This document shows, piece by piece, positions 8,522 to 21,672 of a stretch of 64,000 bases of DNA (its first letter is position 1; every line of letters starts with the position of its first letter). This DNA is from Embiotoca jacksoni (Eukaryota > Chordata > Actinopteri > Embiotocidae). The notes below the pieces were generated by a model. It was not told where the DNA came from, did no database searches, and saw only the letters and a list, made by a program, of their open reading frames with translations. The stretch lies in assembly GCA_022577435.1 (NCBI GenBank), contig JAKOON010000002.1, positions 12,868,184 through 12,932,183 on the forward strand, read 5' to 3'. The position numbers and the translations under genes were made by a program.

Positions 8522-11173
8522 TGTTTTTATGTATGGAATATCTTTGATACAAACAACATAAGAGAATAAAATACTCAAACGTGGACCCAAGAGGCTGCAC
8601 CACTCCTCATGACCAGCTGGACAAAAATAGGTTTAACCACCCAAGTGAGTTAGCAAGCCACCAACTGCTATCCTAAGAGCCCTGCGCTCACTCTATACCA
8701 GGGCTAAAAAGCTTATCCTGCAAAAAAAAAAATCCTGCAAATGAGGCGAGCAGACAGGCACACAGTGGTGCGGCTTTAGCTAAATCAGAGATATTTAGGC
8801 AGTAGGACCTGTGAGGGATTTTGTTCTCTAGGTTGTTAAGCAAATTGATTTTGACCTTTGGGTGATAAAAACTGGAGCATTTTCCATACAAGGTTGAACC
8901 TGTATTATAAACTGGAGGAGGCAGAGAGAGTGCGTGTGTGTTTGTGAAAGACACACAGCAGCTGCTAAACATCAGCGCATCATTATTGGTCCATCTAGAC
9001 TTCCTGTAGTTCGCTTCTTTATTCACACTGTGAAAGAGACAAAACAAGAATGGAAGAACACTTGCCTAGATTGTTGTAGCGTGATTCCACTACAGCAGTT
9101 GACATTAATGTCTGACAAGACATTTGATCTTTTGTATTAATTCTATTCACTCATGATGATCTGTTTACGAAGATATCATTTGAATCACAGCAAGTCTAAA
9201 ATGTTATCACAGTTAAACCACTAAAACTACCTGCAAATGTTCACTACACTATCTTAAGATAATTTTGAAGTATTCAACAGTTGTGTCTTTTTGTTGTATT
9301 GACTCTAGCAACTAAGTTGCGTGTATATTGTTTGGAATTACCTCACTGTTTTGTTGTTTTTTTTTTTTTTTTTACATTGACATTATGCTCATTAAAATGC
9401 TACTTCAGTCAAGAGTGAGATACTCCTACCTGTGTCTTATCAAACTTTTTCACTGAGCACCACATGTGAAAATCTCATTTTTCCCACGTAGATAATAATA
9501 TCTGCATTATTTTATTAATAGAAGGAAATAGATTGCAAGTTTTTGTCTATTTATGTCTTAAAAAAAAGCCTCTTTACTGATTTTTTAAGTAGTATTTTAT
9601 CTAATGACGTGTGAAAATCTGCCATTGAGATGATGTTTTTAATATTTGGAGTTTACCTTGAATATCTCTCTGTGCCGTTAGCCAGTAAAAATTGGGGTTC
9701 TCGGTGTCGTAGAAGTCACAACCCATAAACACTATTGCAATCAGCCAGCTGGTGAGACGCCATGGGGCCTCGATGGCAGAGGTAGCCAAGCTAGCATGAG
9801 TGCGACAGCAAGCTATTATACATAATATGTACAGGATATTGCTATTGGCTTGGGGATTTAATATTGCGCTGTTAGATTTTAGACGACTAACGTGCTGCCA
9901 GATCTCTGAATAGCTGCTCGCATCATTGCGTGTACTTCTGGTGTTATGACCCTTGATGACTGTTTCTCCAGAGAGTCCTTCAGCTTATGATTGTAAGCTC
10001 TTTCTAGTCCATTATTATGTATTGGAAAAGCTTCTGCTTGTTTAAAAAGAGGAAACATTCAACATTTACACAATATAATGATGATAAAATGTCTCTTTTA
10101 TTTTTCTAGTTTTTTTTAGAGCCTCACTGCTTAAGCACTTAAGACTTTATTCGATCATTTGCATTTGTTGTCTTGTAATGAATTCACAAGGCAACAGTTT
10201 GATAAATTGAACAGTGTGTATTTGTTTGAACAAAAGCAACCACCAAAAATACACAGTTTCAGTTTGCTATTCAAAATGGTCTATTTTGCATAACAGAAAG
10301 TGTCAGCTGTTCTCTATGCATCTCGTCATCTTTTAGGACTCATTAAGCTTTTCCAATTGATAAAGTATGGATAAGAGCTGGAGTGTTTGGTTGTGTTGTA
10401 GTCATTAGCATAGCTATGCCCGTGCGTGATTAATATCCTTATCAAAGACCAGCTCCTTTTGATCACTGCGCCTCGAGGATCAATGCTCTGCTCTCAGTCT
10501 CCCAGACAACCGCACACGGCCTCTCATGTACATTATTGTTAGCTGTGGTGCACGGGGTTCATGTGCATGGAGTAGGTGTATGTGGAGGTGGGGGACTCTC
10601 CAGACTTTTGTTCACCTGTGCCAAAGAATATAAGTGTGTAGCCTTCTTCGTGTGCATGTTAAATTTATGCATGTTTCCAGCTGTCACGAGTCATTGTCAC
10701 CGAGCTCTGATTTATGGAGCATTTATTTTGAAGCCAACCGCTTGTGCAAAACGATGATCAATGCAGATGAGCGAGTATTGATTTGGGCAGTAGAGAGAAA
10801 TCTGGCAGCCATTGTTAGTGCTACTAATTCGAATGGGTGACGAGAGTATGACTGAAAGACAGCGCCTGAATGTGATGTCACTGAGCCTTCATCTTGGATT
10901 TATGTGAGCAGTTGAGGAAGTAATTTGTCCATGGTGATTCAGGTCCACATTTGTTTGTAACCTTTTCCTTTTAAGGTCAAAATTAGTGGTGAGCTGATCT
11001 GCACTGCAAATACCTGTTTGGAGTTTGCATAATGACAGGCGATCATTGGTGCAAGACACGTATGTACCACAGGGGTTTGGAGTGTGAATGATTTATGCTT
11101 CTGTATTGTGGCTATATGGAAGAAATGTGGGATGAGAGCATTCAATTTTCTGGTTGTTTAGAGTCCTTGTACA

Positions 11174-11724
11174 CAGGGCTGTCATGATCATCACATTTCA
11201 TTGAACAATGAATTGCCAAATAATTGCGATTAATGATTTAATGGTCTATTTCTTTTCATTTTATGCCACTATTATAGTGTAAGCCCAATTATAGTTTATT
11301 AATACACCCTATGAAGAAGAAGAGCCATTTATTGGCATTGAACATTTAAATATATATGTAACAATTTCTGTTTGCCCTTCATGCTTTGTAAACAAACACA
11401 GGGCAAATAGGACACAATTAACTTTATTATGCAAAGTTTATTACTGAAATATATAAAGAAATTGCTTAAAATGACTGGTTGTAATAATGAAGATAGATTA
11501 TGTACTGTGGCGGTGCCAATTCTACACTCATGTGCCTTTTAAATAAAAGAAGAAGAAGGCGGTGGAACGAGATAACGTCAGTGACGAAAAGCTGACATTT
11601 CTGTTAGCATCATTCATCTTATTTCATATAGATGAATGGAAACAATTTCCATGATTATTCAAAACACTTTGGACAGCTCAGATAATTGCAATGTGGCGAT
11701 TATGTAATAATTGTTACTGGCCTA
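11174..11724. mobile_element. Non-autonomous hAT-like element
   Basis: A 551-bp element begins CAGGGCTGTCATGAT and ends ATTGTTACTGGCCTA, so the ends are imperfect inverted repeats of the TAGGGCTGTCA type. The flanking octamers CTTGTACA (11166-11173) and TTTGTACA (11725-11732) agree at 7 of 8 positions, as expected for the 8-bp target duplication of hAT elements. The interior is AT-rich with scattered GATTAAT-type motifs and no transposase frame. It is probably an old copy mobilised in trans. Confidence 0.72.
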
Positions 11725-11945
11725 TTTGTACAGAAATATATGTTGAAAAGCAAGCACTCTCCTTTATATGTCTAGTCAGAACCCCCCAGTGCATACACCG
11801 AGCCAAATCAAAGTTTTTTTTTTTGCTCTCTGTGTCTTCGACTTCTTAATTATGTCAATATGAATTATTCATTATAATAGTAAGTGATTATCATGGGTTT
11901 TCAGGAGATTTATTCATGGTGTGATATATGGGGATATTTAAGGCA

Positions 11946-12002
11946 ACATTTACATTTACAGTTGCGGTGTTTGGCAGGCACGTTTATCTAAAGCAACTTA
12001 CT
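11946..12002 (+). repeat. Conserved short interspersed repeat fragment (ACATTTACATTTA type)
   Basis: The segment reads as a diverged copy of a repeat tail common in fish: ACATTTACATTTA, then a GTTTGGCAGGCACG-like block, then TTTATCTAAAGCAACTTAC. The canonical family I recall has GCAGACGCTTTTATCCAAAGCGACTTACA. The hAT-like copy at 12036 lies just downstream. I cannot name the family with certainty. Confidence 0.6.
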
Positions 12003-12035
12003 TAATCCAGACAACACCATCAGTTCAAGTAAAGT

Positions 12036-12361
12036 ATGGCTGCAACCGACGATTATTTTCATTATCAAGTACTTTTCTCTGTTAATCAATTTGCTTTTTG
12101 GTCTTTAAAATGTCACAAATGGGTAAAAGCCCACTGTGCAGCCTAAAATGTCTTGTTTTGTCCCAACCAACAGCCCACAACCCAAAAATATTACGTTTAT
12201 TATCACCGACTGCTAAAGGAACTAGTAAATAAAAATGTTGCGGGTTTTTTTTTTCCGGTTATAAAAAGACTCTATGATTAAACGATTATCTCAATCGATG
12301 GTGATTAATTTTTTTGTGCTCATCTAATTTAGTAATCAACTTGCAACTTGTTGCAGCTCTG
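12036..12361. mobile_element. Non-autonomous hAT-like MITE (GGCTGCAAC ends), copy A
   Basis: Left end GGCTGCAACCGACGATTATT and right end, read in reverse, AGAGCTGCAAC frame about 325 bp. Internal blocks include TTTGGTCTTTAAAATGTCAC, a block reading AAAATGTCTTGTTTTGTCC, and ATTAAACGATTATC. These match my memory of a very common fish MITE with AATCG-rich subterminal repeats. Related copies lie at 29813-30040 and 40738-40992. Confidence 0.75.
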
Positions 12362-13492
12362 AAGTTAAGCCAGACTTTTACAGCAGTCAGGTAGTAGCAG
12401 TATTCCATAGACAGTCGAAAAATGCCTGCTGTACTAATCATCTCAAACTCATTTGAATGCCATGTTTAAATGGCATGACATCCACTCAGGCTTCTTTATG
12501 GTTGAATGATTTCCCTTCTGTAGAAAATGTATGATAATACATTTTGAACTGCTTGTTAGTGTACATTAGCGACCCACACGGCAGCTAAAACTACTATTAT
12601 CACTGTGGGTAAAACAAAGCATTGAGCAGGTAATTGCCACGAGCACTCAATTTACACCCGGCATTAACATTCAGTCTCTGTCTGGATATCCTTCATGGAT
12701 GAGGAAGAAGAACAAATATTAGGTGTAAATGCAAAGGCCTGTGGATCATCATGTAAATATTCATAGAAAGATCACATGTTAATTACATGAAGAGCAAGTC
12801 CAAGTATCAGACTGCCTGTTTTAGCTCATTTTCTTTACTCAGACTGTTTCTTTACAGTACGTATCACTGAGTCGGATGTATAGTTCGGAGACTATTAATA
12901 GATAGAGCACAGTACCCGTAATGGACAAAAGGTGATGGGGTCACGTGCTGGCAATATTCTCCAGTGGTCTGCAGGTTTTTCATACATTTTTGTTTCTCTT
13001 CCATTTCCTTTTTTTTTTTTGCGAAAGCATACAGCCAATAAAACTATGGTAGAATAGGCATTTGACTGTAATCCAGCCAAGTCTGCCAACTTTAAATAAC
13101 ACTCAAGAGACTGGAAAGGCTTTGTAACTTAATTTTAATGCATCACAGATTGTCATGAATTATCGATGAATTACCTTTTCATAGCAATGATGACAGTGGT
13201 GGGTGGAATTCAACATTCCAACATAACATAGATTTAAATTTATAATAATTAGCGGACTTTAAGGAATTCAAAAAAATTTCTGATTCCTCGGAAAAATAAA
13301 ACCCACATTTCTGTGTATCGTCTTTGATTTTTTTTCATGTTGACGAGTGAAAATAAAAAATATAAAAATAAAAGAAAACTGTATTTAAAAGCCCTAAATT
13401 ACATCTCCTGTCACCTTTGGCCTTAAAGTGATTTCTATACAACGCTGACCTCCATTTCAACTCACTGATATTGAAATAATTCATTATCCTGG

Positions 13493-13570
<78 letters not shown>

Positions 13571-15281
13571 CCATGTATCAAAAAAGTAAATCTGAACTTT
13601 GACCTTGACCCACCAGCTGTTATTCTCCCTCAGTTTTTCTCTCCTCCTCCTTTTTCCTTTCTATCTCTGCCTGCCCTCCAGAGTAAACGCACATGAAGAG
13701 ACATTGTGGTATAAGCGGCTGCCTCTCACCCAGCCCTCTCACTCTTTTTCCTCATTTCAGTGCTGCTAAAGAAAAAGCAACAGAAACAATGTCAGAAAAT
13801 AGAAATGTCAGTCCATTTTCGTCCCCGTTACCTTAGTCCTCCCCTCCTCAACCCCTCTCGGGTGTAGCTCTTGGGACAGCATCATCGGACAATCTGTGTG
13901 TTTTCTCCAGGATTGCATTTGTTGCAGGCATTCAATGCTTCCAGTTGGTGAATCTATCAACTGATTTACCCAGTTTATTTTAAATGTAGCGCTGCTTACG
14001 ATACCTGGAAAGGACAACATTTAAGATATTACTTGATATTACAATAACCAGATATCCACACAGAATATTGAATCGCCAGCTCAAAACACAACTGAGGCTG
14101 TGAGGTGATGGATGGTAAAGAAAGTCTAACAATGTAGAACTAGTGTGAAGATTTTTTTTTTTGCCCCACTGGTGGTATTGATCGAGGAATATTGTTCTAC
14201 TCTAGTTTCCCTCTTCCATCCTTCTAATCACTTTGTTTTCTAGTATGTTGTCATCACCATTACATCCCAACATGGCTACATGACTGTTGACCTGTGTTCT
14301 TGTTTTTCTTCAAAGGCCTCTGTCTCGTTCTCAATCCCGGTCTCTACTTTATTTTCCCCGTTTTCTCCTGAACTGATATGTATCGGTTGGGCAGTTTGTA
14401 TGTGTTGTTTGCATGTCTGCATCAAAATAACATTTACAGTGTTTTGGCGGGTTTGTGTTCTACTGTGTGAAGGTGAATGTTTACATGTTGAGCATGTTCT
14501 CTTCTGCAACTCGGTGGACCTTGCTAGAGTTATGTGCTTCCACTTTTAGTTTTACATTCATGGCTGCTGGATTGTGACTATACTGTGCTTGTTATATAGG
14601 CAGAAAAATCAAAAGTAATTTTCCAGGTCTGTGGTTTTTAAGTACACAGCAATAACTGCGTTTTCATGTTTCTGCTCATGCTACTGAATGTAACGTACAA
14701 CCGCCTCAATTACCGACAGGGACACTGTGTCCACTGTGACGCACCATAGGACAGGGGAACTGTGTGTTTAACCCTGTGGGATGTTTTCATTCGCTATTGA
14801 TAATTTCATTCGACATCACTGCAGTATACATATTTAAAATGCAAATAAAAAATATCAATCACTTGCTTGTTCCTTGCAAACAGAAGCAGTAAAAGGAAAA
14901 GGAAATATCCTGCAGGGTTAAATTTAGCATCTGTGTTTCAATAAATAACAGATAGCACAGTGTGAAATGGGTAAGTAACATTTATGGGGCTGATTGCCAT
15001 TGACTGCTCTAGAGACCAAGCCCCTTTTAGTGTGACAACAATAGCAACTGTTCAAAATGACGTAAGCCCAAAGCCTTGAGTCAAATTCAGAAAAAATGTC
15101 CCCAGCATCAGCTGTTTAAATCCTGAGTATGCTTATATACATGATTAATACTGCAATATATCTGTATAAATGATTAAAAAAAAAAAAAGACTCTTGATTG
15201 AAGACAGGGGCTTTAGCATACTATTTCATATAATATAACATACAATATGTTCTCTGTTTCATGATGTGACTGATGTGTGAA
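12362..15281. other. Intronic sequence, one long microsatellite
   Basis: Contains the CA tract at 13494-13570 and short poly-T or poly-A runs (near 13009, 14153 and 15177). I see no genes or mobile elements that I can support. Confidence 0.55.
13494..13570. repeat. (CA)n microsatellite
   Basis: About 38 uninterrupted CA units. It generates a Cys-Val frame on the minus strand. Confidence 0.97.
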
Positions 15282-15640
15282 AACAAGACTAAGAGACTAC
15301 AGCCATGCTAGTTGCTATATGAGTACTTAAGCCAAATGCTAATCTTAGCATGTTGACATGCGATAAGCACAAAACACAAGGCACTGCTGAGGTTGATGAG
15401 AATGTCATGAAATAGAGCAATGGAAAAGTTGAGTAAATTTAACTTGACAATGATGTGTGAGATGAAAATTTGTAGATCACAACCCTCTTTCATATTATAC
15501 TCTGGAGGTCTTGAATGTGCAAAATTTCACGTCAATCCATCCAGTAGGTGTTGAGAAATTTTAGTGTACATGGGCTGAAATGCTGAGCTGACCAACTGAT
15601 TGTTAAACCTACATTTTCATTACCATACTGCTAGCAAGAT
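15282..15640 (-). mobile_element. SINE-like perciform repeat, copy 1 (reverse)
   Basis: On the minus strand this reads through blocks I recall from an abundant perciform repeat: an ATGGATTGACGTGAAATTTTGC block, CCTCAGCAGTGCCTTGTGTT, AACATGCTAAGATTAGCATT, and the characteristic 3' end CTAGCATGGCTGTAG followed by CTTAGTCTTGTT. It has no coding frame. Other copies lie at 16755-17010, 24084-24885 and 56330-56640. Confidence 0.65.
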
Positions 15641-16754
15641 TGATACTGGTCTTGTTTTGTTTAGTGGCAATAACTGGACTGATATAGTGCAGGCAGCTCA
15701 CAAAGATGTTGTATCGATGGGCCTCCATACCCTCTTATGTCAATTTTTTTCAGCAGCTGAAATTTTATCCCAGAACCTCAAATGAAATCTCTACACGATC
15801 AATAAAGTCCTTATGAAAAATAAATAGGACCAGACCAATCATGTCAAAAAGAAGGAACAAATTAGTTAGAGCAGTCAGTATCTGCTGTTTATATTTTGTG
15901 TTTGAGGTCACATTAAGTCAAAACTGCTCTCCAGTCTTCTTCCTAAATCTGAAACGATTCCTCTCGGCTCTGTTAGATCCTCACTCACACTCTCCTGGCT
16001 TGATGTTGATATGTATTTCATCCTCTTTTCATGCAGAGACCTGGATGGTTGCCCATTTTTGAAAAGTGGTATCGCATGCCAAGCCTTTCAAACTTTTGCA
16101 AAGAGGCATTTACCTGGCCACCTGTCAGTCGGAGGGCGTGTGTCTGTGGGGGGGGAGGGGGGGGAGGCAGAGGTTTGCTGTGGCCAATGTGACTGTGAAG
16201 GGTAATTTACAGGTACGGTCTTTCAGTAAAGTATTTCAAGCATGTGCTTTGTTTTGCAACCCCCTTTTTCGTCATTGACGTGCCATGCATGCAAATGCCG
16301 CCCTGACATCGGACAGTGTGTCCTGACGAACTTAATCGTGACTAACTTGGCAAAAGTGATTGGAGTGATGTTCAAGGTGTTGAGGCAAGACAACTATGTC
16401 AGACGTGTGCATATTTCATTATATAACCCTCCCCAACCCCCCCGTCCCTGTCCCTGTCTCTCTTTCACTGTCTGTCACAGCTGATTGCCTTCAGCTATGG
16501 TCCTTCCAAGCCCACTACACTTGTGCCCACTCCAATTCAATTACCAGCAGGCTCTCAGTGAGGAGCCTGAAAATGAGTTGGTGATTATCAGTTTCCAGGG
16601 TGTTTAGCAGCATCCTGGACTGCTGATGGCTGCAGCCAAGTCCCGAAACCATTCTAAATCACTTCCTTGCAACATTTGGACTTTTGTTTGTGATGCACAG
16701 TAATAGGGACAGACTTGTCAGTGCAAATTCATGTTTTGGATGTGATGGATTTGG
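15641..16754. other. Intronic sequence, nothing recognised
   Basis: A G-rich stretch GTGGGGGGGGAGGGGGGGGAG lies near 16146-16166. No gene, repeat family or clear structure is recognised otherwise. Confidence 0.5.
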
Positions 16755-17010
16755 TTTAGACCAAAATAACTGCTGTAAGTATTGCCATTTGTAGTTTACG
16801 GACCCAAGAGGCTAAAATGCAATCACTTTGGGACTCCCTTCACCGTTCATCTTGCTAAATACCTGACGAAATAACGACATACCTACTTGCCTCAGCTGTA
16901 CTTTGCTTTTAGTGCTAATTGATAAAGGTTAGCATGGTAGGACAGTAAACTAAGATGATGAGCATAGTGAACATTGCACCTGCATAACATCAGGTCAGCA
17001 AACAAGATGA
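16755..17010 (+). mobile_element. SINE-like perciform repeat, copy 2 (fragment)
   Basis: Recognisable blocks are TTGCCTCAGCTGTACTTTGC, TTTAGTGCTAATTGATAAAG, GTTAGCATGGTAGGACAGTA, AAACTAAGATGATGAGCATA and GTGAACATTGCACCTGCATA, in the order expected for the central part of the family. The 5' half and the 3' end are eroded. Confidence 0.6.
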
Positions 17011-20000
17011 TTATACACCAGAGTCAGCTGCACTAATTACAAAACTAACAGTTGAACGTGGTTGCATTGTGAATTTGTATTTGTATTTTCTTTTATTAAA
17101 TAAATGATGAGCCTTAAAGTGCGTGTACCAGTCAAAGTGGTATAAATTCTAACTCCTCCTTGGTTTGACTTCACCACATTGCATAAAACAAGGCTGATTT
17201 TAGAGGATGATTACACCATCACTTAGTAATGCATTGTCGTTTTATTGGAGTGGCCCTTGATTTAGTTGGCTGTGAGCAAACACCCGAATGTAAACAATTA
17301 TGGATTAGACAGTATTGTGTCTACTGGGCAGACACGCTCATTACTGAGTGGATAATGGGGGCTGAAGAGAATGTGAGTGATAGTTCTCCATATATGTAGG
17401 CCAAGTTATAGAAATAAATCGCCTCTCATTTCCCTGTAGAGAATGTGATAAACGTGGTCTGAATGACTCCGTATAATCTGCCCAGATTCGGAGCCAGGTT
17501 TTTGAACAGGTAGACATCATTGTTCCAATTTTTTTTTGTGCCCTCACTTTTGCACTGACATACATGCATTTGCTCTCACTCACACACAGTCGGTCTGCTA
17601 GTGTCTATGTCTTTCTGGGCGTACTGTAATTCATAAACTGTGTTCTGTGCTGATTATCCAGGGCGACAAAAGCAATTGTCCTGCTACACTAAATCTGTGG
17701 GGATTAATGCTTGTCTCTGGAGCTGTTCCCTCTGCTTTAGTGCATATGTGTCTATGTGCGTGTGGGTTGTCTTCTCCTGTCGTCTCCCCTCCACCCTGTC
17801 AGGCTGCACTGAGGAGGATCTTACCGTATTTCTAGTCGTGGCATTTGATTTGGTGCAGTTTATTAAAAAGAAAAAGTGTACTCCTCAGTAAATGGTTGAA
17901 CGTTGTATTTGACTCCTCTGCTGTGTAATGCCGTTCTCATGACAGCACGCGGAAGCAGGACGTGTCCTTCACAAAGCTAGGAATCAACTTCTTTTTTTTC
18001 TCATCCAGATGTCTTTGGGGGATTACCCATGCTGAGGGATTAATCCTGCCATGTGCCATCTGACAGCACCAAGCACTGCGAAGAGCATAAAAGTCAAGTC
18101 ATGGACTAACACCATTAATAGATAGCAGTAAGCCTTTTTCCCTTCAAAGGTTGACTGGTGGCAATATTAATTCAATTTCCAAACCCCTCTCGTAAGTAAC
18201 CCGTCTTCTACCTCTGTGCTCTGTGAGGAGCAAGGCCATGGTCCACTGCCGCACAATAAGAAGTCTCCTGAAAGGATTTTCACGAGCCTCATTTCACAAG
18301 AGACAGTCTGCATTATGTTTTAATCTTATTAGGATTGAATTAACACCACATCAATGACCTGCTCAAAACAAAGCGCTTTGAAGTCCATCCAGGTTTTTAG
18401 TTGATACGTAAAACAGATTTAGAAGCACTTCTCAAGGAAAGAGAATCATGCCAGCCATCAGTTTACTGTGGGTTACAAATCATGCTGAATGCACCATAAG
18501 GAAATCACTTTATAGCTGCTAAGGGGAGATGCCTGTAACCTTGGTATTGAATGCAAGAACAATGCACTTCAATCTTATACGAGGGACAATTGAACAGGTG
18601 CAGTGTGAGCAAAGGGATTTTGTTTCTCTACAGAGGTTTGCTGGATAGGACAGAACCTCAATGTCCAGATTCAGTGTGTAATATACAAGAGGTTTATCCT
18701 GGAAATAGGATGCTGTTAAATCCACACAGTGTAGGCCATTTGAGTGTGAGGAAAAGGTTCATGACATTCAGTCTCGGCTCAAAAGTAATTTCTATGTATG
18801 AAATGCTTATTTGTTAAAGGCTACATGATGTCACAGCATAACATAAATCAACTGATGTGTCATTGAAAATACAATCGGCAAAAGTGTCTATTAAGAAACC
18901 CAAAACCTAATTTCACCTTTTTTTTTTTTAGTTTGGGTATTTTTTTAAAGATAATTTTTTTTTTTTTTACCTTAAATCCTGTTTGTTTGGATGTCATCTG
19001 TGAAGATAAATGACTTAAATTTTGCTGGGAAACAGTAAAAATCTCAATTGCATGTGTAATCTTAAAATCCTATCTTGCTTTATCGAGCAGCTCTCTTATC
19101 TGTCTCTTCTCTTCTGCTCTTTATAACACATTGCATCTCAAACACTTTTACTCACCCCACTGCTCCTTTTCTCTCCACCTACAAAGTGATATTAATGCTG
19201 TGAAAACAAATTGTAAAAGTTCTTCAGAGTTTGTTCTTTTGGAGTAAGTGGAATATTTGCTCATCCAGTTTCGTACTGCAGTGCTCAGCAGTCCATGAGA
19301 AGCTTGCATATACTCTCACTACTTAGTTTCTGTCCCTCTCCTCTGATTTTGAACACGCGCACACACACAATGACTTTGAACCTGCATTGCTGCAGTACAC
19401 ACGCATCCACTCAAACCAAGCTTTATAACAATTAATTTGTCAGAGTTTGTGCTCGTTGCTCAATAGCCCTAGGCATGTGCAGACACACAGCGGGAGAATC
19501 TCATCTCCTCAGCAGCTTTGAGAGGTGAATGAAAAAATTATCTGCTATTCATTATTAATATTACAAAAGCAAGGAATGAGAAGGAGAGGGATGAAGCGTA
19601 GGGACAAATAAAGCACATGGGTTTGATATTTCACTCTATAAAATGTACAACACACAAATACATAGGAACAACTGGTGTGCAATCTAATCGCGTTTCACAG
19701 AGGGTTGTCACATTCCAGAGAGTATCCTTGTTAATGAGTGCAAAAACACTCAGCGCTTCAATGAAGTTAATGGAGAAATTTCCCTCTGCTGATCTCGTAG
19801 GATAAACATTAATTATATGTCTATATAAAGGGTTTCAACACTAAAAAACAGTAGGGAAAGGAAACAAAATAGTGTAGTGTAATTTTAAACTTCTCAGATT
19901 TATGGCAGCTTGTGAGTTACTGCAGTCCGATTTATTATTCTGTGGGTCAGTGCAGGAAGAATTTAACATCTAAAACACTGAATTTAATCGGTCGCTGATG

Positions 20001-20243
20001 AACTGGGACAAGATGATAACTGGACACTACTGAGGGGGACTACTATGACAAACATGGGTCCCTCTGATAATGGAAATATTCTAACTACAGCTGCAAGCGA
20101 GTCATTCAGAACGATAGTATACAGCAGGTCCAAATATGGTAAGGGTCTACAATTTATCGAATAAATTGATTAATCAACATTATGACTGTTGTTTTACTCA
20201 TGTTGATATGTTTGATAAATATATTCTTTCACTTGAGCAGTCA

Positions 20244-20283
<40 letters not shown>

Positions 20284-20788
20284 CACTCTCGAGCTGCCTT
20301 AACTTGCTTACATATTCCACAACGAATCAGAGTTAAGCTTATTAGCAAACAACCTATGATCGTCAGCATATGGTGGCAATCCTTGTATATGTTCACAGTC
20401 CACACCTACACTGATGTGGTTGATACACAGCCTAATAGTCAACAGTTTAAACCATGAAAAGATTGGGAGATCTGTATTTGCCGCTTCAATTCATGCCTCT
20501 TGCTTATTTCTTCCTTGTGGTACTGCAAAAAAAATATTCTCTGCAGCCCAAAAAGTAGTTTCCTCCTTAGATCACCAACATAAGAGACATCTGTAAACCG
20601 TTAACAGGACTCCTCAAATTTGATTTCCTAAATTAACAAGATATGTCATGTTATTTTTTAATTCAGAAAACTCTGAACAGGAGTCTGACTTGAAACATAT
20701 TTTGTCACACAGACCATAAACTAAACTAAATTATTGCTATAACCGCAAAACAAAAGAATGTTTGCCAAAAGCAAAGTAATAAATAAAT
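17011..20788. other. Intronic sequence with one microsatellite
   Basis: Apart from the CA tract at 20244-20279 and poly-T runs near 18919 and 18957 I recognise nothing. All open frames are below 95 codons and lack recognisable domains. Confidence 0.5.
20244..20279. repeat. (CA)n microsatellite
   Basis: About 17 CA units. Confidence 0.95.
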
Positions 20789-21672
20789 TAAAACTGCAAG
20801 CAGTGATATGCAGGCCCTCGCAGCTTCGCGTCGGGGAGCCGGCGGTCGTGCAGCACGTGAGGGTCGGCCGCTTGCAGTTTTATGTTTTTTTCTAGATCTT
20901 GTTCCTTATTCTTAAAAAAGAGGCTTTTTTTGGCGGCTTTAACATCTTCAAAAACTCATGAAAGTTGGTGCCTGACGCAAGTTTCATGAGGTTTGGAGCT
21001 TAAACATCAACTTCCTGTGTCACGGCGAAATATCAAACTTAGCCGCATGTGTGTTACCTCGGCGGGTAAACCGTGAACCTCGTGTGTTACCTCGGCGGGT
21101 AAACCGTGCATTTTTGACTTTGAAAATGCGGCCATTTTTTGAACATGTCAAGCATGACATTTGGGTCACTTTTTGGCCGCCATGCCACGGGCACACCGAT
21201 CGCCGAAAACAAATTATTTTGATAACTTTTAATTCCAAACATGTTCAGAGTGCACAGACTAAATTTCAAGTCGGTCTGACCAAAATCTGAAGGAGTTTGT
21301 AAAAGTAAAATGTGCGAATCGCCAAAAATGGCAACTAAATTCAAAATGGCAGACTTCCTGTTGAGTTGACATAATGGTGCAATGTAACTTTTTTGTACGT
21401 CTTGGTGTGATACACACGTCTACCGAATTTCATGCATGTAGGTAAATGGAGCCGCCGGTGCATCTGTTTAGGGGGCGCTAGTGAGCCATTTGGCCACGCC
21501 CACTCGCGACTCCACTAAAATACCAAATTTTTCGCCGGGAGAGATGCGTGTACCAACTTTCATGAGTTTTTGAATATGATAAAGCCTCCAAAAATGCAGT
21601 TGTTTACAGAGAATCATAATAATCGCTTGAATAACAATAGGGCTTTCGTACCATTGGTGTTCGGGCCCTAAT
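20789..21672 (-). mobile_element. Dispersed fish repeat with GGGCCC / CTGCAAGC ends
   Basis: Read on the minus strand, the element starts TTATTAGGGCCCGAACACC and ends GCTTGCAGTTTTAA. Both ends, and internal phrases such as CTAAACAGATGCACC, GGCGCTAGTG, GCCATTTTTGG and TGAAATTTGGTAG-like blocks, fit a repeat of about 1 kb widespread in fish genomes. It is locally CpG-rich (20817-20872), unlike the surrounding intron, and includes a hairpin between AAACTGCAAGC (20791) and GCTTGCAGTTT (20870). A 27-bp unit is duplicated with a 33-bp period at 21049-21108. I see no coding frame; the transposon class is unclear. Confidence 0.65.
21049..21108. repeat. 33-bp-period tandem duplication inside the dispersed repeat
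   Basis: A 27-bp unit beginning GTGTGTTACCTCGGCGGGTA occurs at 21049-21075 and again, identical, at 21082-21108. The perfect identity suggests a recent local duplication. Confidence 0.9.

Larger units (their letters stand above)
6013..11173. other. Intronic sequence with simple repeats only
   Basis: Contains CA microsatellites at 6960-6999 and 7581-7632, a poly-G run at 8509-8521 and a poly-T run near 9356-9374. The minus-strand frame at 9601-9789 is not recognisable. I see no genes or clear mobile elements. Confidence 0.6.

Noticed and set aside
9601..9789. 62-codon minus-strand frame beginning MATSAIEAPWRLTSW
   Set aside because: The composition is protein-like, but I recognise no family, see no splice sites around it, and cannot separate it from chance.
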